A stretch of 64,000 nt of DNA. Source: Paulinella micropora (Eukaryota > Cercozoa > Imbricatea > Euglyphida). Under the pieces are notes generated by a model, which searched no databases, was not told where the DNA came from, and worked only from the letters and a program-made list of their open reading frames with translations. The stretch is from contig BJOX01000139.1 of the NCBI GenBank assembly GCA_009731375.1, forward strand, positions 831,668-895,667, written 5' to 3'. Position numbers and translations under genes: made by a program. This document shows, in pieces, positions 43,951-55,118 of this stretch. Each line of letters starts with the position of its first letter. Positions within the stretch are counted from its first letter, which is position 1.

Positions 43951-44345
43951 ATATATATATATATAAATACAGTATATATAATATATATATACACACATAT
44001 ATATATGTATATATATATATATACGTGTATGGATAATACATATGTAATACAGTTTCATTTTATTTCATTTCATCATAGCATGTGGAATTAATGTTATTTG
44101 AACATATTTTTGCATAAATACATGCTGTGTGGTGCAACTGGATATATATATATAGTATATATATATAATATCTAGCATATATATAATATCTAGCATATAT
44201 ATATAATATCTAGCATATATATAATGTCTAGCATATATATATAATATTATATATATATATATGTATATATAATTTACATATATCAGAGAAATACATATAT
44301 ATATATATATGTATACTGATATATATATATATTTATATATGTGTA
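43951..44345. repeat. AT-rich tract with tandem units
   Basis: The flank outside the right PLV end is (TA)n with a tandem 20-22 bp unit (ATATCTAGCATATATATA type, about four copies at 44160-44250). It may be the target microsatellite into which the element inserted, expanded afterwards. No gene is seen from here to about 45,300, apart from a GC-rich hairpin GCCGCCTTCAGCGGCGG near 44434. Confidence 0.8.
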
Positions 44346-45083
44346 CGGATTTTAATTTTTATTATGTATATTTTCAAGCAAAATATGATTTAAAGAGGAA
44401 GTGAGAAAGAAAAAGATATGCAACATGAAAGAACCGCCGCCTTCAGCGGCGGCCCCGGAATAGGTATTCAAAAATACATATGCAAATTGATATGAATACA
44501 CATTCTTTGCTAGTGTTGTAAATATACAAACAGAACATGTGAGATGTAAACATTCTATTAGTGAGAAAACAAGACTAACAGCACCCCAACACATCCATCC
44601 AAGCCATGTGTTCATGCATTACCTTTCCAGACAAAAGAAACAGCAGCTCGTATCCAGGCAAACACACGCTCATTCAACATTCCTACACTAAAGATACTTT
44701 AAACTATGTTTCCCAGTCTTGGCAGACACGTCACATTGCTCGGGCACAACTTTTGTCAAGCACAAGGACCAAAAAACACAGAGAACACCTTCCAGCTCAT
44801 CATGCAAAATACTTGTGACATAGAGACAAAAACGTCTAAAAAATATCAGAACAAGTAACAACAAAACTGTTGATCCTGAACGGTCACAAAACATTATCTC
44901 TGAGTCCCCAACCGAATAGATTTACGACTCAAACCACCCATTCCTCAGCCTTCACTTTTTTTGCAACCCGAAAATGTTCACGTCTGGCCGGCACTGTGGA
45001 AATCAATGCGAAAATGAAAATCATAACCGAAAGTTTCAGGTACCAGCACAATCTTAGGTGAGAAAGGAAACGGCTTCCAGAAT

Positions 45084-45280
45084 TTATTCCGAAAGCCATT
45101 GAGCACCTTTGCAATGAATTATGACGTAAATAACAGCAAAAACATTGTGTTTAGAAAGGACGTCAATGGGTGAGTTGGGAAATTCCGAAAGCCAATGTTG
45201 AGCACATTTGCAACTATGACGTAATAACGGCAAAAACATTGTGTTTAGAAAGGACGTCAATGGGTGAGTTGGGAAAGGGG
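45084..45280 (+). repeat. Direct tandem duplication of about 97 bp
   Basis: The string from ATTCCGAAAGCCA to GTGAGTTGGGAAA (containing AACATTGTGTTTAGAAAGGA) occurs twice in a row, with a few differences in the second copy. No coding role is visible. Confidence 0.85.
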
Positions 45281-45328
45281 TTGAGGTGAGATTGGTAATT
45301 TTGCTTGAGAGGGTGACATATACTAAAT

Positions 45329-46395
45329 TTGGTCACACAAATTACAGATGGCAAGTTTAGAGTGTCTGCCAACTACTTGCACTCGCTCAAAGACGCAACC
45401 ATCCAATCAATCGCTCAACAGATTGCCACATACAACGGTACACTTTCTAGCCTTTCTGGTCTCAGAATCGTTGACGAGATCGTCGGGGAAAAAAACATCT
45501 CTGCGCTCACGGCATTAACCAACGTAAAATCGAGGGTGTGGAGTGGCTGATCAATATATCAGCATCCTCCTCTGTCGCAGTCATTTTCAAACCATTATTC
45601 TTGATGTGAACAATTTAACTGATGCTGCCTTCACCCTCTTGGCAGAGCAATCCATTAGCCCACGCTTAGAATGCTTAAGCGCACAAAAGAACTCTCGCGT
45701 GACTCTGAAGGCCTTAAAAAATGTGTTACTGAAAAACTCAAGGCTAACGTCTCTCAATTTTTCTGGCTGCAGAGCAATAGGTCAGCAAGAAATGAAGGAA
45801 GAAATGGGCGCCTGGAACAGCACCCTACAATCACTTGTATTAGGTGACTGTGACCTTACGGATAATCATGTCACACGCATCCTTACCCATCCCGGGATTT
45901 GCCTCTTACATCTACACGGTAACTATGGACTCACTGATGCCTCAGTCGCGGCCCTTGCAACCCAATCGACGCTGCGATCACTCTCGTTAGCCCGCTGTTC
46001 AAGGTTTTCACCAGCCGCTATTGGCTTATTTGCAAACGAAAAGTCAAACTTGATTCACCTTGACTATGCGCAAAACTTTGTATGTGGCAGCGCTCTTAAA
46101 CAATTATCATGGCACAAGATGCTATTGTCATTGTCATTGATGCAGTGCGCCATGGTTAGAGATCAAAGCACCTCTGAGTCTAACCATCATGAAAGAACTG
46201 CGCACACAAATCGAACAAACCAGAACTCAACACATGCTGTCGATTAAGGCTCGGATAAGAGTATTGTTAAGCCCCTGGTTAGGCTACGGAGCCGCGCTCG
46301 TTGAATTATGCCTCAATTATGTTTATTACAATCGAGATGATTTACTCAACAAGGCCATAGAAGACCAGAAAATACTGTGCTTATCATTGCCTTGA
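45329..46395 (+). pseudogene. Leucine-rich-repeat protein, bacterial in appearance, frame-disrupted
   Basis: Three successive frames (45329-45550, 45543-46247, 46189-46395) make an LRR protein of about 350 residues. Repeat units such as LTSLNFSGCRAIG, LQSLVLGDCDLTD and LRSLSLARCSRFS follow the LxxLxLxxC pattern of Cys-containing LRRs. The C-terminal part (from 46189) is helical with a hydrophobic segment. Frame changes near 45540 and 46180 break it. A GCCCTGCAG...CTGCAGGGC hairpin follows the stop. The compact, intron-free layout differs from nearby host sequence. LRRs also occur in eukaryotic F-box proteins, so bacterial origin is only a suggestion. Confidence 0.5.
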
Positions 46396-46409
46396 TCATT
46401 CGTACACAA

Positions 46410-46432
46410 AGCCCTGCAGCTCTCTGCAGGGC
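46410..46432 (+). terminator. Hairpin after the LRR gene
   Basis: GCCCTGCAG and CTGCAGGGC form a 9-bp stem with a 4-nt loop about 15 bases after the stop codon. There is no T-run after it, so it is not a canonical intrinsic terminator. Confidence 0.35.
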
Positions 46433-46630
46433 GATCATCATTGCAAGATGATATTACTTCTAAGGAGTATGTTTATCTATACTGATGAAGACGCGTCAGC
46501 ATACTGATTATTAAATTGTGTTAATTCCACCATGGTGCCAGTCTCCTGTCCGCCATGATAGTGATGAATGTTGCAATTCATCGCGCCATAGTAGAAATGT
46601 GATTCCTCGAGTGTCATCGGCTCGGAATCC

Positions 46631-46810
46631 TTACTCTCTGTTTATTGTCGCGATCACGTACTGGCTTATAGATCTAAATAGAACAGTATTAATGCGGGCG
46701 TTGTTCTGCATTGCAAACAACGCTGCTGCCACCATCGCCGCTTGCTCAAATGTTATACCAACATCGCGTGGGTTTCGCACTGTTGATAAAATGGTTGCTT
46801 CATCGTTCAT
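46631..46810 (-). CDS. Small ORF, bacterial-like, 59 residues
   Basis: ATG 46810 is preceded 12 bases upstream by AAGGA, a possible ribosome-binding site. The product is helical (about residues 18-55, with AAMVAAALFAMQNN), without cysteine motifs, and ends at TAA 46631. It follows the 161-residue minus-strand gene by 50 bases, as in an operon. I do not recognise a family. Confidence 0.4.
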   Translation of the reverse strand: MNDEATILSTVRNPRDVGITFEQAAMVAAALFAMQNNARINTVLFRSISQYVIATINRE

Positions 46811-46860
46811 TTTTTATTTTGATCCTTTACAGATTTAAATAAAATAACTGATTCGTGCCC

Positions 46861-47346
46861 TTATTGTTTTTTTGCTGGAGTAGGTGAATCAGTATGATTG
46901 TCATCTGCTCGAGCAGGCGGTGCGCTGTTTTTTGGTGCTCGCGTAGTCTCTGCTGCCTTTAATGTTTGATATGTTATTTCCTTATTTTGACGATACACGC
47001 TAAGTAACACATCGGATTTCTCCTCTGTACCGACGGCCACTCGATCGAAAGCGAACAAATGGGCTTGCCGGAATCTCTTGGTATATTTTTGTTGTGTTCC
47101 ACTGTCCGGTTCAGAATATGCGTCTTGGAGTGCGTCTTGTTTTTTATAATCATAAACGCCGTAATTTAATTTCTGCTTTTCATTGAGAAACAGTATGAAA
47201 CTTGTAATCCCGTTTATTCTCTTAGAGTGTTTTTTCTGCAAAGCAGAAGATTGTATATTCAATTTATTCGCATTAGAAAGACGCTTACGCAGCATCTCAC
47301 ACTGGTTTGTCTTTTCGTTGCGAAGTTTCTCGCTGACAACATTCAT
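46861..47346 (-). CDS. Hypothetical protein, 161 residues, bacterial-like context
   Basis: The start ATG 47346 overlaps an upstream minus-strand stop in an ATGA (47343-47346), a typical prokaryotic coupling. The upstream frame, a coiled-coil segment, is broken at a (GA)n tract at 47431-47449. The product is Lys/Arg/Gln-rich and helical, with a Pro/Ala-rich C-terminal tail. No signal peptide, no recognised domain. Together with the ORF at 46631-46810 it looks like a small operon embedded in eukaryotic DNA. Confidence 0.4.
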   Translation of the reverse strand: MNVVSEKLRNEKTNQCEMLRKRLSNANKLNIQSSALQKKHSKRINGITSFILFLNEKQKLNYGVYDYKKQDALQDAYSEPDSGTQQKYTKRFRQAHLFAFDRVAVGTEEKSDVLLSVYRQNKEITYQTLKAAETTRAPKNSAPPARADDNHTDSPTPAKKQ

Positions 47347-47912
47347 AATTTCATTAGTATTTGGCTGAATCCTGTCTGGCTTTGAATATTATCAAGCAAT
47401 TGCGTGGGGAGTTTATCAAGCTCTTCAAGCTCTCTCTCTCTCTCTCTATCTTATTCATTACTTTTTGCAAGTGCTTCATAACTCCTTGCAAGTGCAAGGT
47501 AATCTTCTTCTTTTGTTCCTCTATTTGCTCTGTCCATTCTTTAACAATACTCTCCTCTCAATGGACAATTTTATTATTAATAGTATTTATTCATACCGGC
47601 CCACCCCAAGGACAATTACAAATTTTACCTAATCACTCTATGTGTAACGGTGAATTCAAAGTTTTGGCGGTCTGGGGCTGTGGCACTTAGTGACGTGTCA
47701 GTATTATTCAAAATCTCTAAGTAAAAGTAAAGTACGGTCGGAACCCTCTCGTCTAGTGGGTTATGAACCTTGGCAGCGCTTAGTGACTCTGGCACTGCAA
47801 GCAAAGAAAGAGGCCCCGAGTCCGGCGTCGGGGCAAAGAAGCAAGCAAGAAGCACATCGGACACAGGCAACTGGTCTGCTCAAGCTTAAGGAAAACAGAC
47901 AGTAAGTCCTCA

Positions 47913-48177
47913 ATGAGTTTCAGCACTCTAAGAGGCACGGACAAAAGCAAAGTCAGCATGACTGCAAAAGGGCAGTTTGACGGGAGAACCCCGTTTAAAG
48001 CATTTCAACGAGAGACGGTTTTGGCCCTAGTGGCAAAAGGACTCAAGGGGGCACTCAAGACCCCAGAAGAACACCTTAGATTAGTTCATGAGAATAATGT
48101 AAGTGCTCTACATAGCAAAGGAAAGAAAGTCCCCAACTACATGTGGAGGTGGGGAGAGAGAGCAGGAAAGCAATCAG

Positions 48178-48225
<48 letters not shown>

Positions 48226-49432
48226 AGAGAGAGTAAAGATAGGGTTGAGAGAGGAGGAAGAGGAAGCTGAGTTAGACTCAGACTCAGGGTCAGACAAGGA
48301 AAACCTTACCTCTTATTTTTCTGAGACAGAAAGGCAGCCTACGTTAGGGGGAGATAGTGGTAAGAGGGAGCAAAAGAGAGGAGAAGAGCAGGTGGAGGAG
48401 AGGGGGAGAGTGAGTAGTCAGCTTTCACCTACTTATTCCACACCAGCAACGACAACAATCAAGACGAAGAGCAAGGAGCAAGTAGAGGAAAAAGAGAAGG
48501 AAGATAGAATGATAGTAGCATATGAGGAGAGTTTGGAGCATGAGATGAAAAGAAAGAGAGAGGAAGCTTTTTCGTTTGTGTTTGATAAGCTAGTAGGTAA
48601 AGCCAAGAGGAGTGTGGCAGATTTGGTGAGAGACACCTCACCAGACTTTGGTCAGAACTTGCACACTGTGTGGGCCAGACTGACCAAAAGGTTTGGTAAG
48701 GTGAGTGAGGAGGATGTGCAAGATAAGATAAATGCGATGAATGCATGGACGCTTGATGAGGGATGTAATTATGCTCCGCAGTTTGATGCGTTTGTTGCGT
48801 TAGATGAAGAGGTAAAGGCAGTAGGCCATAAAACACCCAAAAGAAGAATGGAAACAATAATCACCAATGCCCTACAAAACCCTGAGTATGCGTCAGAGCG
48901 GGTGAGGAAGGATTGGGGAGGATGGATGAGCACACTGAAGATGAATAAGAAGCAGCATGCATGGTCTTTTGAGGAACGGTGGGAGGAGTTGGAAGAAAGA
49001 GCATTGGAGATATATAGGAACAAAGAGAGAGAGAAGAAGATGAAGAAAGAAAAGCACACGCAGGAAAAGATGCCAACAAAAGAGAGGAAGGGCAGAGAGG
49101 CGTTTGTTTTTTGTTTTACAAAGAGACTGGATGCAAGTGGGGGGATGATTGTCGTTTTGCTCATACAGAGCGGCCAGTCACTATGCGTAGTGTGCCTGGG
49201 GTGTGCTACATGTTTGAAGAGTAAGGCAGCTGTGATAGATCTAACTGTAGGTATAAACACACCACCACTAACAATAAAGGGGGAGGGAAAGGAACAGGAA
49301 CGAGAAGGAAGACGTTGAGGAAAGGAGACATGAAATGTTTCAACTGTAACATGGAGGGGCATGTGTTCTCAGCATGTGAGAAAGAGTGTAGGATGTGTGG
49401 GGGTAATCATAGAATACATGAATGTGCAGAGT
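47913..49432 (+). pseudogene. Copia-like Gag fragment with CCCH and CCHC zinc fingers
   Basis: The N-terminal part (47913-48180) is followed by an in-gene (GA)n tract (48180-48235) that breaks the frame. From 48245 the frame continues with a UBN2-like Gag core (LHTVWARLTKRFGKVSEED to about 48980) and a Lys/Glu-rich linker. In the +1 frame from about 49108 lies a CCCH finger (C-x8-C-x5-C-x3-H, including CKWGDDCRFAH). At about 49334-49430, in a third frame, lie two zinc knuckles (CFNCNMEGHVFSAC and a CRMCGGNH...C variant). No protease, integrase or reverse transcriptase follows, so this is a truncated, frame-broken retroelement. Confidence 0.65.
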
Positions 49433-50140
49433 GAAAAAGGCGAAAGAAGAGCCAGGTGAGAAGGAAGAACCGAGAGAGAAGGAAAAGAGAGGAAAAGGGG
49501 AACATGGAAAGTTAGGTAGTGGGAGTGAGTCAGACACTTCTGACAGGGGGAGTGAGTCAGACACTTCTGACACAGATGATGAAGGTGAGAAGGTGAAAGC
49601 ATTAAAAAGGATGACGAAATTTTTGACAGGGTCAACTTGTTTGGCCCGCTCACTACTTTCCCCTTCTTTTTCTTACTTCGGCGCTTTGAGCGCTTCGCCC
49701 TCTCTTTCTTCTTCTTCTCCTGATCAACTAAAGGTTTGGTCGGGCTAACTTTGTTTTGCTCCCCCATCACTGGGGCTTTCTTCTCTCTCTTTTTCCTGAT
49801 CTGTACGCAGCCCGCAAAATCGCCCTCTCAACAGACCATAAGCTGCCTCTCGCAACAACACATTCTCACTCTCCATGTCATGAGTGCACACAAAAAATTG
49901 CTGCTCACCTGACACTCGCCCCTCACATTGACGATAGATTACACTATCTTGCACTACCTTCACTTTGCCCATGTGGGCCTTCTCCTTGACACGTCCAATC
50001 GCACGGCGGCAAACCAATCACCCTCTCAGCTCATTATCCATCGAACCTGGTCCGGCTAATTGCCCGTACAGGATACAGAGGTTAGAAGACCTTGGCAACC
50101 CGCCAACGGTCGTCTAATACTTTGTATGATTATTACCATC
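49433..50140. other. Interval without a supported gene
   Basis: It starts with a Lys/Glu/Ser-rich continuation containing a direct repeat of about 25 bp (GGGAGTGAGTCAGACACTTC, twice, 49520-49572). The rest (about 49640-50140) may be untranslated or LTR sequence of one of the flanking retroelements, but I found no matching second copy in the window. Confidence 0.5.
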
Positions 50141-50198
50141 ACACCCTGGCCTTTAACTGCTTATACCAGAACGTCGATTTTGGGTATGGCCCTGCCTC

Positions 50199-51121
50199 AT
50201 GGGAAAGTCGTGTCAGCGATGGCACACAATCCCGGGCACCCCACAGCATCCAATAGCGATGAAGCGGTACATACGCCGATACAAGGCGGGAGAGTCGAAG
50301 GTCAAAAGGCCAGAAGATGGCGATTGGGTGCCCTGCCCGAAACAGCAGGCACACATGAACTTGCCATTCCCGGACGTTGACGAACACGGACGGGTCTCTC
50401 TGATGCCAAACGGGCACGTGGCGAGTTGGTGCGCCGCCTTCGATGCGGAAGCCGAAATGCTCAAGAGCCAATTCCCGGCGGCGAACAAGATAGCGGCATA
50501 TATGCCCGGGCAGGAGTCACTCCTGAGCCAGATGGGTAAGCCCACAGCACACAAACGCAAACGCAAACGCAACCAACACGTCACATGTGCTGTGCAGGCC
50601 AAGGCCAGCCAGCGGGACAAAAGTCCTACAAGAAGCGCAAATTCAAGCCCTAGACAATCAACGGAAGGGCACACCCCGGGGCACGTAAGCGGGTGCGTTT
50701 TGCACACCCGTTGGAAACGATAGCCAACACAGAGGGTGCTGGACTAGTTGTCGGGACAGGCGCGGTAGTAACAGAAACACTAGTAAATAGGGTGATGATA
50801 ACGGAGGCCACACCAATGCCAGGTCAGGTGACACAAGCCAGTATCGAGTCACCGACGGCTAGGGTTGCTGTGTCCCCACCCGCACCAGTAGTAGATAAGA
50901 CAATAAGAATGGAGGCTACACCGACGCCAGGTCAGGTGACACAAGTCAGTATCGAGTCACCAACGGCTAGGGTTGCTGTGCTCCCTTCTACACCACAAGT
51001 AGATAGTATTACGGAGGTCGCAGACCCCTCGATCACAGTCAATAGTATTAGTACTGCTACGGCAGGGGTGAGCGAAGAGATAACAGAGGGGCACAACAGT
51101 AGTCGTGGCCGTACACCTTAA
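50199..51121 (+). pseudogene. Gag-like region of the decayed gypsy element
   Basis: Overlapping frames (50199-50723, then 50693-51121) encode a basic segment (KRKRKRNQHV), then a Pro/Thr/Val-rich region with two direct repeats containing PGQVTQxSIESPTARVAV (about 50820-51000). A Cys pair lies in the basic region, but I see no complete zinc knuckle. Position just before the protease and the composition support a Gag C-terminal part. Confidence 0.5.
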
Positions 51122-51632
51122 CCTGAGGTGACGACCTTCCGCAACAATGTACAGGCGGACCCTCACCCATCTCCACCCGAAGACGATGTCGCACAGGCGG
51201 CTAGTGAGGATCATGGTAAAATGGACGGGCTAAGTGGCAGTGTCCACACAGCGGGCACCTGCGTAAGCAAGGCAGGTTCCATCCCAGTCGCCTCACTACA
51301 GGAAACAGCCCTTTTTGAGAACAAGGTGATTAACATTAAAGCCAGGGCAAAACAACAAATAGCACCTCAACGGTCTTTGCTCGGTCGTGATGTTCGACTA
51401 GCCCCGGGAACGGTGGCCGGTTCCGATATTAATCACCCGAATATAGTCCGCATATTGACCACGCCTTCCCCCCACACACAGACAACATGTATACTGCATC
51501 ACCCTTCACAGCACAGAATCCTGTAGTGCTCCCGGGTCCACGGGATGGCCCAAGCGTTGCTCCGGCAGTAGTTAGCCAGATGGGACTAACACCCTTGGTA
51601 GACCCGGACAAGCTTGGCGATGCACAACCCGG

Positions 51633-52043
51633 ATGGCACGCAGGTATGCTGAAATGGAATTGCAACAAGCCCTCGTGTCGATAGCCGAACCCCAGGACCT
51701 CCCTGCAGCGGAGGCAAGGAACATGAGCTACACCTGTCTATTTTGGCGGGAGCTCAACGCCCACCTGGACACCGGTAACGATAGCATGGCACAAATCACC
51801 TTCGCGGATAAAATATTTATAGATAAATTCGGAAAGTTATTCGATTTCACGCGCGAGGGAAAACTCGGATATATCCGGGGGGCTAACGACGGACGAAGTA
51901 CGATCATTGGTCGTATTCCGTTGACGGTCGAATTCCCGACTGGCATGACATACACAATACACGTCTTGGTGGTGCCAGATTTCCCGGGAACAATAGTGTT
52001 GGGTAAACCTGATCTGAAGATGATGGAAGCTCAGCTTTTATAA
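51633..52043 (+). pseudogene. Retropepsin-like protease of the decayed gypsy element
   Basis: About 100 residues around the active-site motif HLDTGNDS, where the Asp-Thr-Gly triad is intact, followed by beta strands and the late hydrophobic motif IVLGKPDL. The frame ends at TAA 52043. In a working element it would be part of a polyprotein. Here flanking frames do not join, so it is a remnant that keeps a good catalytic motif. Confidence 0.7.
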
Positions 52044-52999
52044 GGGCAGGATGTTATTAAGTATGGAAGGGGCCGACACGTGGCGGAATACCCCATACTT
52101 AACCCTAGTCCAGAACGTCCGATAAATCACCCGTATAGGGGGAGAGCGCAGGTGACCTTGATCCCTCCCGCACCCCCCATACCGCATGATATACGGACAC
52201 AGCAGCGTGTTACGCCCGCTGGCACAGCTTGGTTATACACGAATGTTTATATCCCGGAGCTGACCGGCCCATGGGCGGGCTTCGATGATTTAGCAGCTGA
52301 GCGCCAGGCCCAAATCTTGCTGCTACAGAAGCAGGAGGAATCATGGCACGGCTTTGACCAAATCTACCTGTATGGGGTGGGCAGAAACAGCCACATGAAT
52401 TCATAAGGGTCAAAACGAGCCTGGTTTTTCATGCATCTAAACGCCTCACAGAGGACGATAATGTTATGGAAAAGTTAAAACTAATAATGGTACCAGGGAT
52501 CGGAGCCATCCAGCCCGAGAACCTATCGAAGGTGCCGAAACTCTTGGCTGACAGGTTGGATCGGGGTGAAGACATCATCATCATACTCCCGATACACCCT
52601 ACCGTGATGTGGTGGAGGAATGTATTGGATAGGGTGGTCGATGACCCAATACCGATACCCAGTCGACAGGCTAAACCACTCATGACATTCCAATTAGGAT
52701 CAAGGCAGAATGGTCTGGTATACAGAACCACACTACTGACCCGAAAGGTGTATGACATGCGGGAGATTGCCTTTTAGATCTTTCCGGGGTTCTTTCACAA
52801 GTCGGCAGCGAAGCAGTACGCCGATATGATAGTAGAACTTCAGGAATTTGCAACATGGGACAACCAGTCCACCACGCGATACCCAGGTAGGGACGCAGGA
52901 TGAGGTTGAGGATCCGGACTCCATCTTAGAGTACCCGGATGACCCGAGAGACCAGAAACCTGTCGAAGAGATCATCGACGAAGTCGTGTTGCGACAGTA

Positions 53000-54947
53000 G
53001 GGTCACCAGACTTTGTTCGGGATCTCAAGGCTCAATTTCTGAATAATAAAACACTTTTCGGACCCCTTGCAGCTGGCGGCGTGACGCACACTGCTGCTAA
53101 GATAGAGCGACAAGTGGGACAGACGATGCCTCGTCTCCGCGGATCGCGCCTCAGCTATAAGGAGGAGCAGATCTGTGAGGAAATGATCCAAGACATGTTA
53201 GCTTAACGGCTAATAGAACCGTCATGGTCGGAATACCGATCACCGGTTCGGCTTGCGCCAAAGCCGGATGGCAAGCAGCGATTTTGTATCAATTACACGA
53301 GGCTCAATAAGATCATAAAGAGCGTTGAGGCAACAATCCCCCGTATGCGGGATGGTCTCAACCGACTCCGGGATGCTAAGTTCTTTACAAAGCTAGATCT
53401 GAAAAATGGATTCTGGAACATCCCTTTGGATGTGGAGAGTCGGGCACTGACGGCCTTTGCCGTCGGCGGGAGACTGTACCAGTCGACAATCCTACCAATG
53501 GGATTGAAAACTGCCCCTGCTATCTTTCAGGATTGCATGAGTCAGGCCTTGTCCGACCCGAAGTACGGTGATCCGAAGTTCGCCGGACATACTAATCAGT
53601 ATAGCTTTTGTTACATCGATGATATCGTTGTTTACTCAAAGACAGAAGCGGAGCACCTGGCTCACGTATCGGACATCTTGAGACGCCTAGAAACCTTCGG
53701 CCTCAGGTTGAAGCTAGAGAAGTGTTCGTTCGCTAAGGACCATATCGATTATCTAGGGTACAGAGTCAAGGATGGGGTAATAGTGTTAAAGCCGGAGAAG
53801 CGGGACGCTATCCGTTCCCTTCCACGCCCAAACACACGCACAGCGCTGCACTCCTTCCTCTGTATGGCACAGGTGTACTCGGAATTTATTCCGAACTTCC
53901 AGGACTTTGTCAAACCATTACGGGACTTCTGCCTTCACGGCGACCCGGATGACGAGTGGCCGCCAAAGCGTTGACACGAGACCCCCTCACAGAGGGCGGA
54001 TCGGTCTTGGTTCTCCCCGACTTTGAGAAGCGTTTTGTTGTAGCAACCGACGCGTCGAAATACGCGGTCGGGGCCGTCTTACAACAATACGATTCTGACC
54101 ACAAACAGTTGAGACCGATCATGTTCGTCAGCAAGAAGTTGACGCCCGAACAAGTCAACTACTGTACCAGACAACGCGAAGCGTTGGCGATAGTTTGGGC
54201 GTTCAGTCGGCTGAGGGAGTACTTATTGGGTGTTCCGAACATATTGGTTCAAACAGATCATGCCAACCTTAGATGGCTCATGGACCGAGAACATACAGGA
54301 CGACTGGCCCGATGGCAGTGCAGCTGGCCTTGTATGATTTCACCATCGAGTACATTAAAGGTAAAGACAATACGGTCCCAGATAGCCTATCACGGATGCC
54401 TCGGGTGAAAGGCTCCGTACGCGACGGATTAGATCGCTTTGCCTTAGAAACTCCCACGGCCTGCCTAGTCGGATGGACAGCCGATGATGACTGGACGGCC
54501 ACGGAGCATACAGCGGATTTCAAAGACACGTTGCCGGCGGGGATGGCATACATGGCCACCAGCGCGCAAAGCTGGACACCGGGTTATAGACCCGATTCTC
54601 AAGCTGAACTGTTGGACCAGCTGCAATGCATACGTCGCGTGTGCTGCGCGCAACACGAAGCTGAGGACTGGCAAGACTTGCTGGAGGAGATCGACACCCA
54701 GTCGGACATACTCAGCGAGGGGGATATAAAGCCGGGTCAGACCCATGAACATGAACACTCCTTTAACGCATTTTTCGCGGATAAGACGCAGTCGTTCTGG
54801 GTACCCCAGCATGTTCACCCTTCACGGTCGGCGATTATCGCGGCTGCCGAGCAAACACACCGAACAGGGGGGCCTATAAGCCTAGTCACCAGTGCTCTCC
54901 AGTTGGACGACATGGATATGACGGTGGCGAGCCCCGAGGTGTTTGGT
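53000..54947 (+). pseudogene. Reverse transcriptase-RNase H of the decayed gypsy element
   Basis: RT motifs in order: PVRLAPKPDGKQRF, KLDLKNGFWNIPL, LPMGLKTAPAIF and FCYIDDIVVYS (catalytic Asp pair intact). RNase H follows with TDASKYAVGA, QREALAI, TDHANL and PDSLSR. A stop TAA at 53204-53206 interrupts the RT N-terminus. The frame changes near 53955 between RT and RNase H, and again near 54310. After RNase H an Asp/Glu-rich tail runs into the gap at 54948. No integrase is seen. Confidence 0.85.
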
Positions 54948-55118
54948 NNNNNNNNNNNNNNNNNNNNNNNNNNNNNNNNNNNNNNNNNNNNNNNNNNNNN
55001 NNNNNNNNNNNNNNNNNNNNNNNNNNNNNNNNNNNNNNNNNNNNNNNNNNNNNNNNNNNNNNNNNNNNNNNNNNNNNNNNNNNNNNNNNNNNNNNNNNNN
55101 NNNNNNNNNNNNNNNNNN

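Larger units (their letters stand above)
50140..54947 (+). mobile_element. Decayed Ty3/gypsy retrotransposon
   Basis: In order on the plus strand: Gag-like segment (50199-51121, split in frames), protease (51633-52043), pol linker (52080-52777), reverse transcriptase (53000-53974) and RNase H with a long tail (53956-54947), cut by the gap at 54948. Integrase is not seen. Stops and frameshifts interrupt it. The linker motif DPIPIPSRQ matches DHPIPVPSRK in the element downstream, so the two are distant relatives. LTRs are not recognisable. Confidence 0.85.

Noticed and set aside
20000-43960. Classification as a classical Polinton/Maverick
   Set aside because: No protein-primed DNA polymerase B, retroviral-type integrase or adenain-like protease is visible.
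44425-44460. GC-rich hairpin as an RNA gene
   Set aside because: A single short stem with no conserved context.
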